Shown here: positions 1-8,505 of the stretch, in pieces
How positions within the stretch are numbered: position 1 is the stretch's first letter
How the letters are laid out: each line of letters starts with the position of its first letter
Source: Pseudoclavibacter helvolus
GTDB lineage: Bacteria > Actinomycetota > Actinomycetes > Actinomycetales > Microbacteriaceae
DNA: 64,000 nucleotides
NCBI RefSeq assembly: GCF_014191305.1
Contig: NZ_JACHWJ010000003.1
Location: 186,001 to 250,000, forward strand
Direction of reading: 5' to 3'
The notes under the pieces: generated by a model
What the model was told of the DNA's origin: nothing
Database searches by the model: none
The model's input: the letters and a program-made list of their open reading frames with translations, nothing else
Position numbers and translations under genes: made by a program

Positions 1-1356
1 GAACGGCATGTTGATGTCCCACCAGCCGTTCGAGTCGTTGACGATGACCTGACCGGTCTCGAGCTCTTCGATGAAGCGGTACGCCTTGCTGAGGCTCTCC
101 GTGAACACGGCCGACTGGAGGCCGAGGCGGTCGGCGTTCGCGATCCGCAGGGCGTCGTCGTCGTCTTTCGCGGTGAGGATCGGCAGCACGGGACCAAACG
201 ACTCCTCCTGCGAGAGCAGGCTGGCTTCGCTGACACCGTCGACGATCGTGAAGTCGTAGTACAGGTCGGTGGGGTGCCCAGCTGCGCGACCGCCGCCGAG
301 GAGCACGTCGAACCCGAGGCGCCGGGCCTCGTCGAGGTGCCGATCCATCTTGGCGGCGACGCCCTCGTTGTTGAGCGGGCCGAGGTTGACGGATGCATCG
401 AACGGGTCGCCGAGCACAACGTGCGAGCTCGCGTAGGCGAGCGCCGACTCGACGAAGGCGTCGTGCACGCGGTGGTGCACGATGAGGCGCTCGGTCGCGC
501 AGCACACCTGGCCGCCGCAGTAGAAGGCGGAGTCGACAGCGGCTTTCGCGGCGCGTTCGATGTTCGCGTCCTCGAGCACCACGATCGGCCCGTTGCCGGA
601 GCACTCCATGAGCGAGCGCTTGAGGCCGGCCGTCTGGACGATCTTCGCGCCGGTCGCGGAGGACCCGATGAAGCCGATCGCGTCGATGCCGGGGTGCGAG
701 ACGAGCTGGGCGCCGAATGGGCCGTCGCCGGGGAGCACGCTGACGAGTCCGTCGGGAACGCCCGCCTCGAGCAGGCAGTCCATGGCTGCGAGGACGGCGA
801 GGGGCGTGTTGCTCGGCGGCTTGACGATGCACGCGTTGCCGGTCGCGAGGCCGGGGGCCACGAACTCCGTGAACATGAGGAGCGGGAAGTTCCAGGGAGT
901 GATGATGCCCCACGTGCCGACGGGCGCTCGGTAGGTGAACATGCGCTTGTCGACGTCGCTCGAGGGGAGCGTCTCGCCGTAGAGGCGCAGTGCGTCCTCG
1001 GCGTGCAGGTGGAAGAGCTGTGCGGCTTCCTTGATATCTGCGATCGACTCCGCGACGGGCTTGCCCTGCTCGAGCGTCTGGAGCCGCGCGAGCTCGTCGA
1101 CGCGGTGTTCGATGGCGTCGCCGATGCGGTGGCAGACCTTGGCGCGCTCGAAGACGCCGAGCTTGCGCCACGCCTTCTGGGCGGTCCGAGCCTTCTCGAC
1201 GGCCCTGTCGAGATCCGCCTGGCCCGGCACTGCGATGGACGCGATGACCTGGCCGGTCACGGGGCTCACGACGTCAGTCTGCTCCCCGGTGGAGCCATTG
1301 ACGAAGTCTCCAGCGAGGAAGAGCTGGGTACGGGTTGCTGCAGGCAGAGTTGTCAC
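1..1356 (-). CDS. NAD(P)-dependent aldehyde dehydrogenase, 3' end cut by window edge
   Basis: Oxidises an aldehyde to its acid in the cytosol. The visible 452 residues carry the family landmarks: the N-terminal Asn region TPWNFPLL, the Rossmann motif GFIGSSATG, the general-base Glu in LMECSGNG and the catalytic Cys in YCGGQVCC. The reading frame is open at base 1, so the C-terminus lies outside the window. The start is GTG at 1356, six bases after a perfect AGGAGG. It is divergent from an amino-acid permease and a PuuB-like oxidase, so a role as gamma-aminobutyraldehyde or similar dehydrogenase in putrescine breakdown is inferred from context; substrate cannot be read from sequence alone. Confidence 0.9.
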   Translation of the reverse strand, partial: MTTLPAATRTQLFLAGDFVNGSTGEQTDVVSPVTGQVIASIAVPGQADLDRAVEKARTAQKAWRKLGVFERAKVCHRIGDAIEHRVDELARLQTLEQGKPVAESIADIKEAAQLFHLHAEDALRLYGETLPSSDVDKRMFTYRAPVGTWGIITPWNFPLLMFTEFVAPGLATGNACIVKPPSNTPLAVLAAMDCLLEAGVPDGLVSVLPGDGPFGAQLVSHPGIDAIGFIGSSATGAKIVQTAGLKRSLMECSGNGPIVVLEDANIERAAKAAVDSAFYCGGQVCCATERLIVHHRVHDAFVESALAYASSHVVLGDPFDASVNLGPLNNEGVAAKMDRHLDEARRLGFDVLLGGGRAAGHPTDLYYDFTIVDGVSEASLLSQEESFGPVLPILTAKDDDDALRIANADRLGLQSAVFTESLSKAYRFIEELETGQVIVNDSNGWWDINMPF

Positions 1357-1553
1357 TCCGCACCTCCTTGTGTGGTGAACGATCTCCTTCACCATACGGC
1401 GTTGCTTTCTCACGAACAAGCAGTTATGTTTCGCATCAGTTACGTTTTGAGCAACTTGGGTGCCAATATCTTGCGCTGACGAAGAAGTCGGAGTCAGAGT
1501 TGGCGCACCGCGACGGCGAGAGCATCGCCGCCCCCGAATCGATGGAGTCACGC

Positions 1554-3014
1554 ATGTCGACAGAACAGATCACCGCTGCGGCCCAAGCCGAGCACCTCCC
1601 CAAGCGAATGCGATGGTTCGACGGCTTCGCCATGGCGATGACGATGCCCGCCGCGCTCATCGCCACGCTCGGCGCATCCATCGCAGGGCTCGGCGGCTGG
1701 GGCGCCGCCGTGCTGTGGGCAATCTCAATGCTGCTCGCGATGGGCGTCAACTGGATCTACACCGAGCTGGCGACCATGTTCCCCGACTCGTCAGGCGGCA
1801 TCGCCCACTACGCGGCCGAGGCGTGGAAGAAGCGGGCACCGTGGGTCGCCCCGCTCGCAGGCGTCGGCTACTGGCTGCCCTGGGGCACGAACCTGGCGAC
1901 CTACGGTGCCGTCACCGGGTCCCTCGTCATGGCCCAGTGGTTCCCAGACCAAGACTGGGTGCTGCAGCTCGGCCCGATCTCGATCACCTTCCCCGTCATG
2001 GTGGGCCTCATCGTCATCGGCATCATGTACCTGATCAACGTCATCGGCGTTCGCGTCACCATGACCTTCGTCTACGTGACCGCGGCCATCCTCATGATCC
2101 CCCTGTTCGTCTTCATCGTCTTCCCGCTGTTCCAGTCGGACTGGGCGCCCATGGACCTCACGTGGAACCTGCACGGCATCGAGGGCCTCCACACGGCGAT
2201 CGTCTGGCTGTACATCATGGCCTGGACCACGTTCGGCATCGAAGTGTGCGCGACCTTTGCCCCCGAGTACCGCGATTCAGTGAAGGACACGACGCGCGCC
2301 ATCAAGGCGTCCGTGCTTTTCTGCCTCGGCGTGTTCTTCCTCGTGCCCCTCACGCTGGGCGGCTACGCAGGAGAAGCCGCCATCGCGGAGGACCCCGCCA
2401 CGTTCTTCGTCGCGAGCTTCGCGAACCTCGTGGGCGGCGCATCCGACTTCATGGTCGTGTGCCTCATCGCATCGCTGCTGCTCATCATGACCACGTCAGT
2501 GGCGGATGCGTCGCGCGTGCTCTTCAACATGGGTAAGGAAGGCGTGACCGTCCGCGGGCTCGGCGTGCTCAACAAGCGAGGCGTGCCGCTGCGCTCGCTC
2601 AACGTGATGCTCGTCATGAACGTCGTCATCCTCGTCGTGCTCCAGAACCCGCTCGCGATCATCGTCACGGGCAACCTCGGCTACATCCTCACGCACCTGC
2701 TCGCCGTTTCCGGGTTCTTCCTGCTCCGCAAGGATCGGCCAGACGCCGAGCGACCGATCAAGCTGCCCCGCTTCTTCGTCCCACTCTCGATCGTCCTTTC
2801 CGTGATCCTCGCGATCATCCTCGTCGTCGGAGCCACGGGCTTCTCGGTCACCGGCTACGGAGGCTTCCTCGAGCTCGGGATCGCGCTCGGGCTGCTAGCT
2901 CTGGGCGTCGTGATCTGGTTCTTCGTGCAGCGAGGGACGGATCGTCGAGCACATCCACCAACACCCGACAGCGCGTCCACCCAAACGGTAGGTACGCAGG
3001 GTAGACACGACTAG
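1554..3014 (+). CDS. APC-superfamily amino acid/polyamine permease
   Basis: Integral membrane transporter of 486 residues with about twelve hydrophobic segments. The APC signature near the first helix is seen as TMPAALIATLGASIAGLGG, followed by the unwound-helix type Gly-rich turns. I chose ATG 1554, preceded by GGAG at 1544-1547; an in-frame ATG at 1542 would add MESR. It begins a co-directional run permease - FAD oxidoreductase - cupin with short gaps, opposite an aldehyde dehydrogenase, which points to uptake of an amine such as putrescine or GABA. The exact substrate is not determinable here. The C-terminal tail after the last helix is polar and low in conserved features. Confidence 0.9.
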   Translation: MSTEQITAAAQAEHLPKRMRWFDGFAMAMTMPAALIATLGASIAGLGGWGAAVLWAISMLLAMGVNWIYTELATMFPDSSGGIAHYAAEAWKKRAPWVAPLAGVGYWLPWGTNLATYGAVTGSLVMAQWFPDQDWVLQLGPISITFPVMVGLIVIGIMYLINVIGVRVTMTFVYVTAAILMIPLFVFIVFPLFQSDWAPMDLTWNLHGIEGLHTAIVWLYIMAWTTFGIEVCATFAPEYRDSVKDTTRAIKASVLFCLGVFFLVPLTLGGYAGEAAIAEDPATFFVASFANLVGGASDFMVVCLIASLLLIMTTSVADASRVLFNMGKEGVTVRGLGVLNKRGVPLRSLNVMLVMNVVILVVLQNPLAIIVTGNLGYILTHLLAVSGFFLLRKDRPDAERPIKLPRFFVPLSIVLSVILAIILVVGATGFSVTGYGGFLELGIALGLLALGVVIWFFVQRGTDRRAHPPTPDSASTQTVGTQGRHD

Positions 3015-3058
3015 GCAGCAGCACACAGATGGCCATCACCCCCAAACGGAGGACACCA

Positions 3059-4492
3059 ATGACCACGTTCGATCGAGCAGAAGCCGAGATCAGCGGGGAG
3101 CGCGTTGCCGCGTCCCTCGCCGGTGCGAAGGCGGCGACCTACTGGCTCGACGACCCCGGCCGCCCGGCGGCCCTCCCTCCGCTTCGCGGCAACCACACGG
3201 CCGACCTCGTGATCGTCGGCGGCGGATACACGGGGCTGTGGACCGCGCTGCTCGCGAAGGAGCGCGACCCGAAACGGAAGGTCGTGCTCCTGGAAGGGCA
3301 GCGGGTCGGCTGGGCCGCATCCGGTCGCAACGGCGGATTCTGCGAGGCGAGCCTCACCCACGGCGCCTCAAACGGCAAAGACCGCCTGCCTCACGAATTC
3401 GCGAAACTGCAGGCCCTCGGCCTCGAGAACCTCCGCGAGATCGGCGACACGGTGAAGCGGTACGGCATGGACTGCGACTACGAGGAGACCGGCGTGCTGC
3501 GGGTCGCCACAGAGCCGCACCAGGTCAAGGAACTCGAAGAAGAGGCAGTCGGCGACTCGAGCATCGAGTACTTCGACCGCCAGCACGTGCAGGCAGAGGT
3601 GGCCTCGCCGCTGTATCTGGCCGGCGCCTACGAACGCGAGGGAACCTCGCTCGTGAACCCCGCGAAGCTCGTCTGGGAACTCCGGCGGGTGGTGCTCGGC
3701 ATGGGCGTCGCGATCTTCGAGAACACCCCCGCTCGCTCGCTCGACGCTGATGGCGGAGGCGTCACCGTCACAACCGACGAGGGCAGCGTCTACGCGCAGC
3801 GAGTCGCGCTCGGCACCAACGCCTTCCCCGCGCTCATCAAGCGCGACCGCTTCTACACGGTCCCCGTCTACGACTACGTGCTCATGACGAACCCGCTGAG
3901 CGACGAGCAGCTCGAGTCGATCGGCTGGAAGCGACGCCAGGGCATCACCGACCTCAACAACCGCTTCCACTACTCGCGACTTGTGAAGGACGCGGACGGG
4001 CGGACGCGCATCCTCTACGGCGGGTACGACGCCGTCTACAACTACGGCGGGCGCATCAAGAAGGAGTACGACCAGCGGCCCGAGACGTTCGAGAAGCTCG
4101 CGGCGCACTTCATCGCGACCTACCCGCAGCTCGAGGGCCTCGGCTTCTCGCACAAGTGGGGCGGCGTCATCGACACGTGCACGCGCTTCTTCTCGTTCTT
4201 CGACACCGAGTACGACGGACGGGTCGCGCATGCCGCAGGTTTCACTGGCCTCGGCGTCGGCGCGACCAGGTACGCGGCCAACGTGCTCCTCGACCTGCTC
4301 AGCGGCGAGGAGACCGAGCGAACGCGCATGGACTTCGTCAAGAAGAAGCCGCTGCCGTTCCCGCCGGAGCCGTTCGCGTCGTTCGGCGCGAAGGTGTCGC
4401 TCGCCGAGATGGCACGCGCCGACCGCAACGAAGGCAAGCGCGGACTGTGGCTGAAGACGATGGATGCGGTCGGGCTGGGGTTCGACTCGTGA
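3059..4492 (+). CDS. FAD-dependent oxidoreductase, DAO/PuuB-like
   Basis: Soluble 477-residue flavoprotein of the D-amino-acid-oxidase fold. The ADP-binding motif VIVGGGYTGLWTALLAKE sits about 45 residues in, followed by GWAASGRNGGF, which in this family places the isoalloxazine ring. The C-terminal FAD contact is HAAGFTGLGVG. Gamma-glutamylputrescine oxidase and related amine oxidases have this arrangement. The start ATG 3059 has GGAGG at 3048-3052; an upstream in-frame ATG at 3029 lacks a Shine-Dalgarno. It lies 44 bases after the permease and runs into the cupin gene, so co-transcription is likely. Assignment to putrescine, as opposed to another amine, is contextual. Confidence 0.88.
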   Translation: MTTFDRAEAEISGERVAASLAGAKAATYWLDDPGRPAALPPLRGNHTADLVIVGGGYTGLWTALLAKERDPKRKVVLLEGQRVGWAASGRNGGFCEASLTHGASNGKDRLPHEFAKLQALGLENLREIGDTVKRYGMDCDYEETGVLRVATEPHQVKELEEEAVGDSSIEYFDRQHVQAEVASPLYLAGAYEREGTSLVNPAKLVWELRRVVLGMGVAIFENTPARSLDADGGGVTVTTDEGSVYAQRVALGTNAFPALIKRDRFYTVPVYDYVLMTNPLSDEQLESIGWKRRQGITDLNNRFHYSRLVKDADGRTRILYGGYDAVYNYGGRIKKEYDQRPETFEKLAAHFIATYPQLEGLGFSHKWGGVIDTCTRFFSFFDTEYDGRVAHAAGFTGLGVGATRYAANVLLDLLSGEETERTRMDFVKKKPLPFPPEPFASFGAKVSLAEMARADRNEGKRGLWLKTMDAVGLGFDS

Positions 4493-4536
4493 GCGGGGAA
4501 GGTGTGAGCGAAACGGGCGCTACTGGGGGAGACGGT

Positions 4537-4944
4537 ATGAGCGAAGTTGATGGCGCCGCGAGAAACATCTCGGTGGGAGGCGTGATCGGGATGCAGCCCG
4601 GTTCGGTTGTGCACGCGCGGGGCGCATCCCTCTCACACGAACCCGTCGAGGGATGGCAGAAGGTGAGTGGTGAGCCGACGACCGCCGCGCTCGAGCTCGG
4701 TGCCTTCGCGGGCGCGGAGTTCGGGCTGTGGGAGATGTCGGCCGGATCGATGTTCGACGTCGAAGCCGACGAGGTGTTCCTCGTCATCAGCGGCACGGCG
4801 ACGGTCGAGTTCCTCGAGCCTGCGCTGCCGCCGATCGACCTCGAACCGGGCTCCATCGTGCGCCTCGGCGAGGGGATGCGCACCCGGTGGACCGTCACCG
4901 GCGCGCCACTGCGGAAGCTGTACCTCGTGGAGGGCGGCAGCTAG
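4537..4944 (+). CDS. Small cupin-domain protein
   Basis: A 135-residue single-domain protein with the conserved cupin core: EMSAGSMFDVEADEVFLVISGTA is split here as motif one (residues DVEADEVFLVISG) and motif two (LEPGSIVRLGEG). Metal-binding His residues typical of enzymatic cupins are mostly missing from motif one (the pattern has Asp/Glu instead), so it may bind a ligand rather than catalyse. Two starts are possible: ATG 4537 with GGGGGAG five bases upstream (chosen), or GTG 4489 that overlaps the stop of the oxidoreductase as GTGA. Such cupins are often last in amine-catabolic operons; the role is unknown. Confidence 0.8.
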   Translation: MSEVDGAARNISVGGVIGMQPGSVVHARGASLSHEPVEGWQKVSGEPTTAALELGAFAGAEFGLWEMSAGSMFDVEADEVFLVISGTATVEFLEPALPPIDLEPGSIVRLGEGMRTRWTVTGAPLRKLYLVEGGS

Positions 4945-5005
4945 GTCGCCGGTTGCTGCGGCGCGGTCCGCAGCACGCGGGCTTGGGCCTGGCCCCAGCG
5001 CGTCG

Positions 5006-5160
5006 TTTGATGGGTTCCTCTAACTCGTGATGGCGCGTTACCCACCACCGGTCGGCAAAACCCATCGAAGTCTGGCGCAGGGCTAGTCGATCCTTCACCT
5101 TGATGGGTTTCTCTGACTCGCGATGGGGGGATTCCCATCACGACTCGGCGAAACCCATCA
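5006..5160. repeat. Two copies of a hairpin-forming repeat in the 4945-5268 gap
   Basis: The 324-base gap holds no gene but two related inverted repeats. Copy one spans 5006-5069 (GATGGGTT at 5009-5016 pairs with AACCCATC at 5059-5066). Copy two spans 5101-5160 (GATGGGTTT at 5102-5110 pairs with AAACCCATC at 5151-5159, with an inner GATGGG/CCCATC stem at 5122-5139). The left 25 bases of the two copies match at 21 positions. They could be a REP/MITE-like element or tandem terminators of the upstream operon. Confidence 0.7.
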
Positions 5161-5268
5161 GGATGGTCCGCCGGGACGGGCTGCCGCGACCTTCGGTGTC
5201 ACTTTCAACGCACCTTCGGGCTGTGGATATCTCGGAAGGCAAGCTCTGCATCCCTCTACCCTTGGCCC

Positions 5269-6234
5269 ATGTCTGGGCCTGAGGAGATGCTCTCCGGAGT
5301 GGGGAACGAACCCTTCGCGTTCAGGGATGGGCTGCGCGCGGGCCTGACACGGCAGCAACTGAACGGCTGCGAATTCTCCAAACCTCACCGCGGCGTGCGG
5401 ATGCGTGGGGCAGTGCAGTCTCCGCTCGAGATCGCGCGCGCCTTCGTGCCGAGGGTCAGGGATCGCTGCGTGCTGGGCGGACTGACTGCCGCGAGAATCT
5501 GGGGTTTGCCGGTGCCACGCCGATTTGAAGGCGACTCGACCGTGTACCTGCTTGTACCGGCGGGGAGGAACAGGCCGACCGGTCTGGGTGTCACGTCACG
5601 AAGCGTCAGGGCGCAGCTGTGGGACGCTCGCGAACTGCGCGGCGCACCGGTCGCGTCGCCCGCGCTGACCTGGGCGACCTGTGCCCGGCACCTCGACGTC
5701 AACGAGTTGGTCGTGCTGGGGGATGCGCTGGTCGCTACGTCCACGAACTACGAGGGCATCGTGCGGCCCGAGCAGCCACCGGAGGGAGCTCGGACGGCGC
5801 CGCCCCTCGCGACGCTGGAGGAGCTTGAGGAGATCGCGCGAACCTGGGGCAACGGTGTCGGTGGGGCGTCCCTGCGGGCGGCGTTTGCGCGAATCCGCAC
5901 TGGGGTCGAGTCACCGATGGAGACCTGGACCAGGTTGGTGATCGTCGCCGCCGGGCTTCCGGAACCGGAGGTCGGCGTCGAGGTCTGGGACGGGGCGGAG
6001 TTCGTCGGGCGGATCGACCTCGCGTATCGGGCTCAGAGGATCGCCATCGAGTACGAAGGCGATCATCACCGCACCGACAAGCGGCAGTGGCGGAAGGACA
6101 TCGGGCGCATCAACCGCTTGCAGGAGATCGACTGGTTCGCGATCCGGGCCACCACTGCGCAGCTGTGGCCGACACCGACGCGCTTCGTTGAGCAGGTGCG
6201 TTCGGCGTTGCGGAGGGCGGCGGGCAGCGGGTAA
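5269..6234 (+). CDS. DUF559/Vsr-like endonuclease-fold protein with N-terminal winged-helix-like segment
   Basis: A 321-residue protein of a family common in actinobacteria. The N-terminal 90 residues (RDGLRAGLTRQQL, then HRGVRMRG) resemble the winged-helix part of AbiEi-type proteins. The C-terminal third carries the restriction-endonuclease-like core: ESPMETWTRL, GRIDLAYRAQRIAIEYEG and QWRKDIGRINRLQ, with the Asp and Glu-x-Glu that would coordinate metal. ATG 5269 is six bases downstream of TACCCT (5257-5262), so translation is probably leaderless. The function is unknown; nuclease activity is predicted from the fold only. It stands alone, flanked by repeats and small hypothetical genes. 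Confidence 0.8.
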   Translation: MSGPEEMLSGVGNEPFAFRDGLRAGLTRQQLNGCEFSKPHRGVRMRGAVQSPLEIARAFVPRVRDRCVLGGLTAARIWGLPVPRRFEGDSTVYLLVPAGRNRPTGLGVTSRSVRAQLWDARELRGAPVASPALTWATCARHLDVNELVVLGDALVATSTNYEGIVRPEQPPEGARTAPPLATLEELEEIARTWGNGVGGASLRAAFARIRTGVESPMETWTRLVIVAAGLPEPEVGVEVWDGAEFVGRIDLAYRAQRIAIEYEGDHHRTDKRQWRKDIGRINRLQEIDWFAIRATTAQLWPTPTRFVEQVRSALRRAAGSG

Positions 6235-6375
6235 CAGCCCCTTGAATGCTCCACGGCTGCCTGTTCCGCATAGCCACCGACGCCATGATTCGGACCACCA
6301 CCGCGGTCCGGGACTTCTCGACGATGTCGCAGCGGTAGCCGGGACGAGCGACTGACGGTCTGGCGCAGGAATCCG

Positions 6376-6603
6376 TCAGTGAGAGTCGCTACTTCGGAGA
6401 ATCTCGTCCACGCGGCTGCGATCGATCTCGAGGATCATTGCGATGTCGGCGCGTGCGTACCGCTCACGGCTCATCGCCACGACAGCGGAGGCGACGCGCG
6501 CATCTGCCACGAACTTGGCGTCATCCGCCTTGTCGGTGGCGGTCTTCGCTGCTGCGACAGTTGCGGCGACGCGGCCGAGTTCTAATTTTGACAACCTCGC
6601 CAT
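6376..6603 (-). CDS. Small helical protein with C-terminal helix-turn-helix-like segment
   Basis: A 75-residue protein that I do not recognise. It begins MARLSKLELGRVAATVAAA, has a charged Ala-rich middle (KTATDKADDAKFVADARVAS) and ends in RYARADIAMILEIDRSRVDEIL, which fits the spacing of a helix-turn-helix. G/C at third positions is high in this frame, supporting translation. The Shine-Dalgarno is weak. Its 5' end overlaps on the opposite strand a Gly-rich hydrophobic fragment at 6600-6670, so one of the two is probably not expressed. Confidence 0.55.
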   Translation of the reverse strand: MARLSKLELGRVAATVAAAKTATDKADDAKFVADARVASAVVAMSRERYARADIAMILEIDRSRVDEILRSSDSH

Positions 6604-6723
6604 GGGCGGCGGCATCGGGATGCTGCTCGGCATCGTGCTCGGCGCCGCCTATCAGGCGAACCGTCAGTAGCGGCGATCGGTCCTCTCACCGTACGGCGCG
6701 GGCCTCGTCGCTAGTCTCGGGGC

Positions 6724-7008
6724 ATGACAAATCAGCTCCACGAAGTGGCCGCTCCCGGGCACCCTCGCGTGCGCCTGCACTGGCTGGCCGTTGCCTTCTT
6801 CATCGTGTCGCCGTTGCTGATCGTCTTCGGCGGGCTCACCGTGGCGGGCACGACGCTCGCCACCTACGACCTGGCGAAGACATCCACCATGGTGGGCACC
6901 GTCATGTTCCTTGTCGGGCTCGCCACGCTCATGGTCGCGTTTGTGCTCGTCGGTGTTCGTTCAGCCGCCCAGCAACAACTTGACGTGCTGCTCGCGCGCC
7001 ACCGCTGA
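6724..7008 (+). CDS. Small membrane protein with two transmembrane helices
   Basis: A 94-residue protein with two hydrophobic segments, WLAVAFFIVSPLLIVFGGL and a second around MVGTVMFLVGLATLMVAFVL, joined by a short polar loop. The N-terminus (MTNQLHEVAAPGHPRVR) and C-terminus (SAAQQQLDVLLARHR) are polar. No family could be assigned. The upstream region has TAGTCT (6711-6716) seven bases before the ATG, which fits a leaderless start. It stands alone between hypothetical genes. Confidence 0.7.
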   Translation: MTNQLHEVAAPGHPRVRLHWLAVAFFIVSPLLIVFGGLTVAGTTLATYDLAKTSTMVGTVMFLVGLATLMVAFVLVGVRSAAQQQLDVLLARHR

Positions 7009-7034
7009 CGCGGTTTTCAGGCGCATGATGGCCG

Positions 7035-7307
7035 TCATGCGTTCAGTCGCCCGATCACCACGTCGACGCTGTCTCCGACGTCCTTCTTGAGCTTCTTCCG
7101 CAGTGCGGCGCTCATCGAGATGAAATGGTCGCCCTGTCCTGTCGGCATGAGTGCTGAGGTCACCACGAAGCCATCGACGGTCGTGTCGGCCTTCACGGAC
7201 TTGCCGGTCCCGAAGAACTCCTTCGAGCCGGGCACCTCGATGACCGACCAGGTGGGCATCCACTCTGGGTTGACGATTGCACCGGTAAACACGAGCTTGT
7301 CAGTCAT
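7035..7307 (-). CDS. DUF1905 domain protein
   Basis: A 90-residue beta-rich protein beginning MTDKLVFTGAIVNPEW. The segment VDGFVVTSALMPTGQGDHFISMS followed by ALRKKLKKDVGDSVDVVI is characteristic of DUF1905, found alone or fused to YdeI-type domains; the biochemical role is unknown. The true start is ATG 7307, six bases after the -10 box TACGCT (7319-7314 on this strand), so the message is probably leaderless. Downstream lie the remains of a reductase gene on the same strand, 23 bases upstream of this gene's start. Confidence 0.8.
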   Translation of the reverse strand: MTDKLVFTGAIVNPEWMPTWSVIEVPGSKEFFGTGKSVKADTTVDGFVVTSALMPTGQGDHFISMSAALRKKLKKDVGDSVDVVIGRLNA

Positions 7308-7330
7308 GCGGCGAGCGTAGCGCGCCCGGA

Positions 7331-7656
7331 TCAGCTCGTGCGGGGTGATGTGATCGCGGCAACAACCTGCGCGACGGCGGCCTCGAGGCCGGCCTTCGCC
7401 GCATCCGCGTCCTCCGACTCGCGGATGAACGCCTTCGCGCCTCGGGGCATGCCGCAGTAGTCGAAGACGCCTGCTCGATCTGCGTGCTGAACGACTCCTC
7501 ATATCCGTGGCGCGCAAACGAGGCCTCCGAGAAGCCGGACACGGGTAGCAGGTGCGCGGTCAGGTGCCCGAGTTTGGGCAGCACGCGCTCGTCGTCGAGC
7601 GCGAACGCCCAGCCCGTGATGAAGACGCGGTCGATCCAGCCCTTGAGCAGCGCGAA
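7331..7656 (-). pseudogene. C-terminal remnant of a flavodoxin-fold NAD(P)H quinone reductase, frameshifted
   Basis: Two minus-strand frames together encode the C-terminal half of an MdaB/KefF-type reductase. The first frame reads FALLKGWIDRVFITGWAFAL and continues to EESFSTQIEQ near 7470. A one-base deletion after the CAG codon shifts the frame; the continuation GVFDYCGMPRGAKAF ends at a stop at 7333-7331. Restoring one G after CAG would rejoin the frames (EQ-GVFDYCG). No FMN-binding N-terminal half is present upstream, so the gene is truncated as well as frameshifted. A sequencing error could explain the shift but not the lost 5' part. Confidence 0.75.
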
Positions 7657-7794
7657 GTCGTGTGTGGAATCCGGGGAAAACTTCCCTGTGGATAAGCGGG
7701 ATTCCGCTCCAGGAGTCGCTAGCGTCACAAGCGGTGGATCGATTCGCTTGTCGAAGCGTGCGACACCCCGGCGTGGAAGGAACCCAGCGGAAGC

Positions 7795-8163
7795 ATGTCT
7801 CATGAGTCGCTCACGCCCGAACGCATCGATGACACGACCGAGATCCTCGTCACGAACGCTCTTATCAAGCATGCCGATGACGCAGTGGCGCGCGCTCGGT
7901 CGCTGAACTTGATCAAATCCTTGCGTAAGACGTCCTGGCAGGAGCGTCGCAGCACGGTCGACGTCGGGCGGGCCAATTCGCAGCTTGCCATCGCCGCGGC
8001 TCACGAGACGTTGCGCGCAGAGGGCGCGTCGCTTATCGCAGATGCGACGGATGCCGGTCCGCGCAGCTTCAGCGCCGTCGGCGTCAAGAACTATGGGACT
8101 CAGCTCATTGCGGTCGACGCGATCGCTGCCTCGCTCGGCTGGACGCGCGCCGCCGAATCATGA
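7795..8163 (+). CDS. Hypothetical protein, 122 aa
   Basis: An open frame of 122 residues with G/C-rich third positions. No family was recognised. The N-terminal half is helical and charged (TPERIDDTTEILVTNALIKH, then DDAVARARSLNLIKSL); the C-terminal half is Ala-rich (LIADATDAGPRSFSAVGV) and ends TRAAES. A GGAAGGAA stretch 17-24 bases upstream and GGAAG next to the start are imperfect ribosome-binding sites. It lies between a decayed reductase gene and a stretch of gene fragments, so it may itself be part of a disrupted region. Confidence 0.5.
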   Translation: MSHESLTPERIDDTTEILVTNALIKHADDAVARARSLNLIKSLRKTSWQERRSTVDVGRANSQLAIAAAHETLRAEGASLIADATDAGPRSFSAVGVKNYGTQLIAVDAIAASLGWTRAAES

Positions 8164-8505
8164 GAATGGCACGGACTTCACAACGCCATGGAGCGGCGGC
8201 TACCCCGCCATCGCGACCCTGACTGAGGGCGGATCTGGGTGAAGTCCCTCGCGCAGGCTGCCTCCATCGTCATGATCATCCTCTCGCCTGAGTACGCGAC
8301 GATCGAACGCGAAGAGGAACTCGCCCGGGCCAGCATGCGCTGAGTTCGTTCGGGCCGCGCACCCTGAGGATCGACCGGGGCTCAGCAGCAGCAACCGTTC
8401 TGGAACCTCGAGAACGGTGGGATGCTCCGCCTCGAGGACATCGAGTTCACGGTGCTCCTCGCCGTCCTACACCCGCCGTACGCCGACGTCGTCCGGTTCA
8501 AAACC
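8164..8505. other. 342-base stretch with only short coding debris
   Basis: No complete gene is visible. A 34-codon plus-strand frame at 8239-8343 (VKSLAQAASIVMIILSPEYA then a charged tail) and a short frame ending at 8523 (LEDIEFTVLLAVLHPPYADV) look like pieces of degraded proteins. The second overlaps the 3' end of the WYL regulator gene on the other strand. Together with the reductase remnant at 7331-7656 this marks a zone of gene decay. Confidence 0.5.

Noticed and set aside
274-1479. Long plus-strand open frame opposite the aldehyde dehydrogenase
   Set aside because: It is antisense to a well-supported gene and its protein is a low-complexity Val/Glu/Arg/Asp mixture, the usual shadow in GC-rich coding DNA.
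6600-6670. Plus-strand 22-codon frame encoding MGGGIGMLLGIVLGAAYQAN
   Set aside because: It looks like a glycine-zipper membrane segment, but it is short, has no ribosome-binding site and overlaps the better-supported minus-strand gene start at 6603; it may be a remnant.
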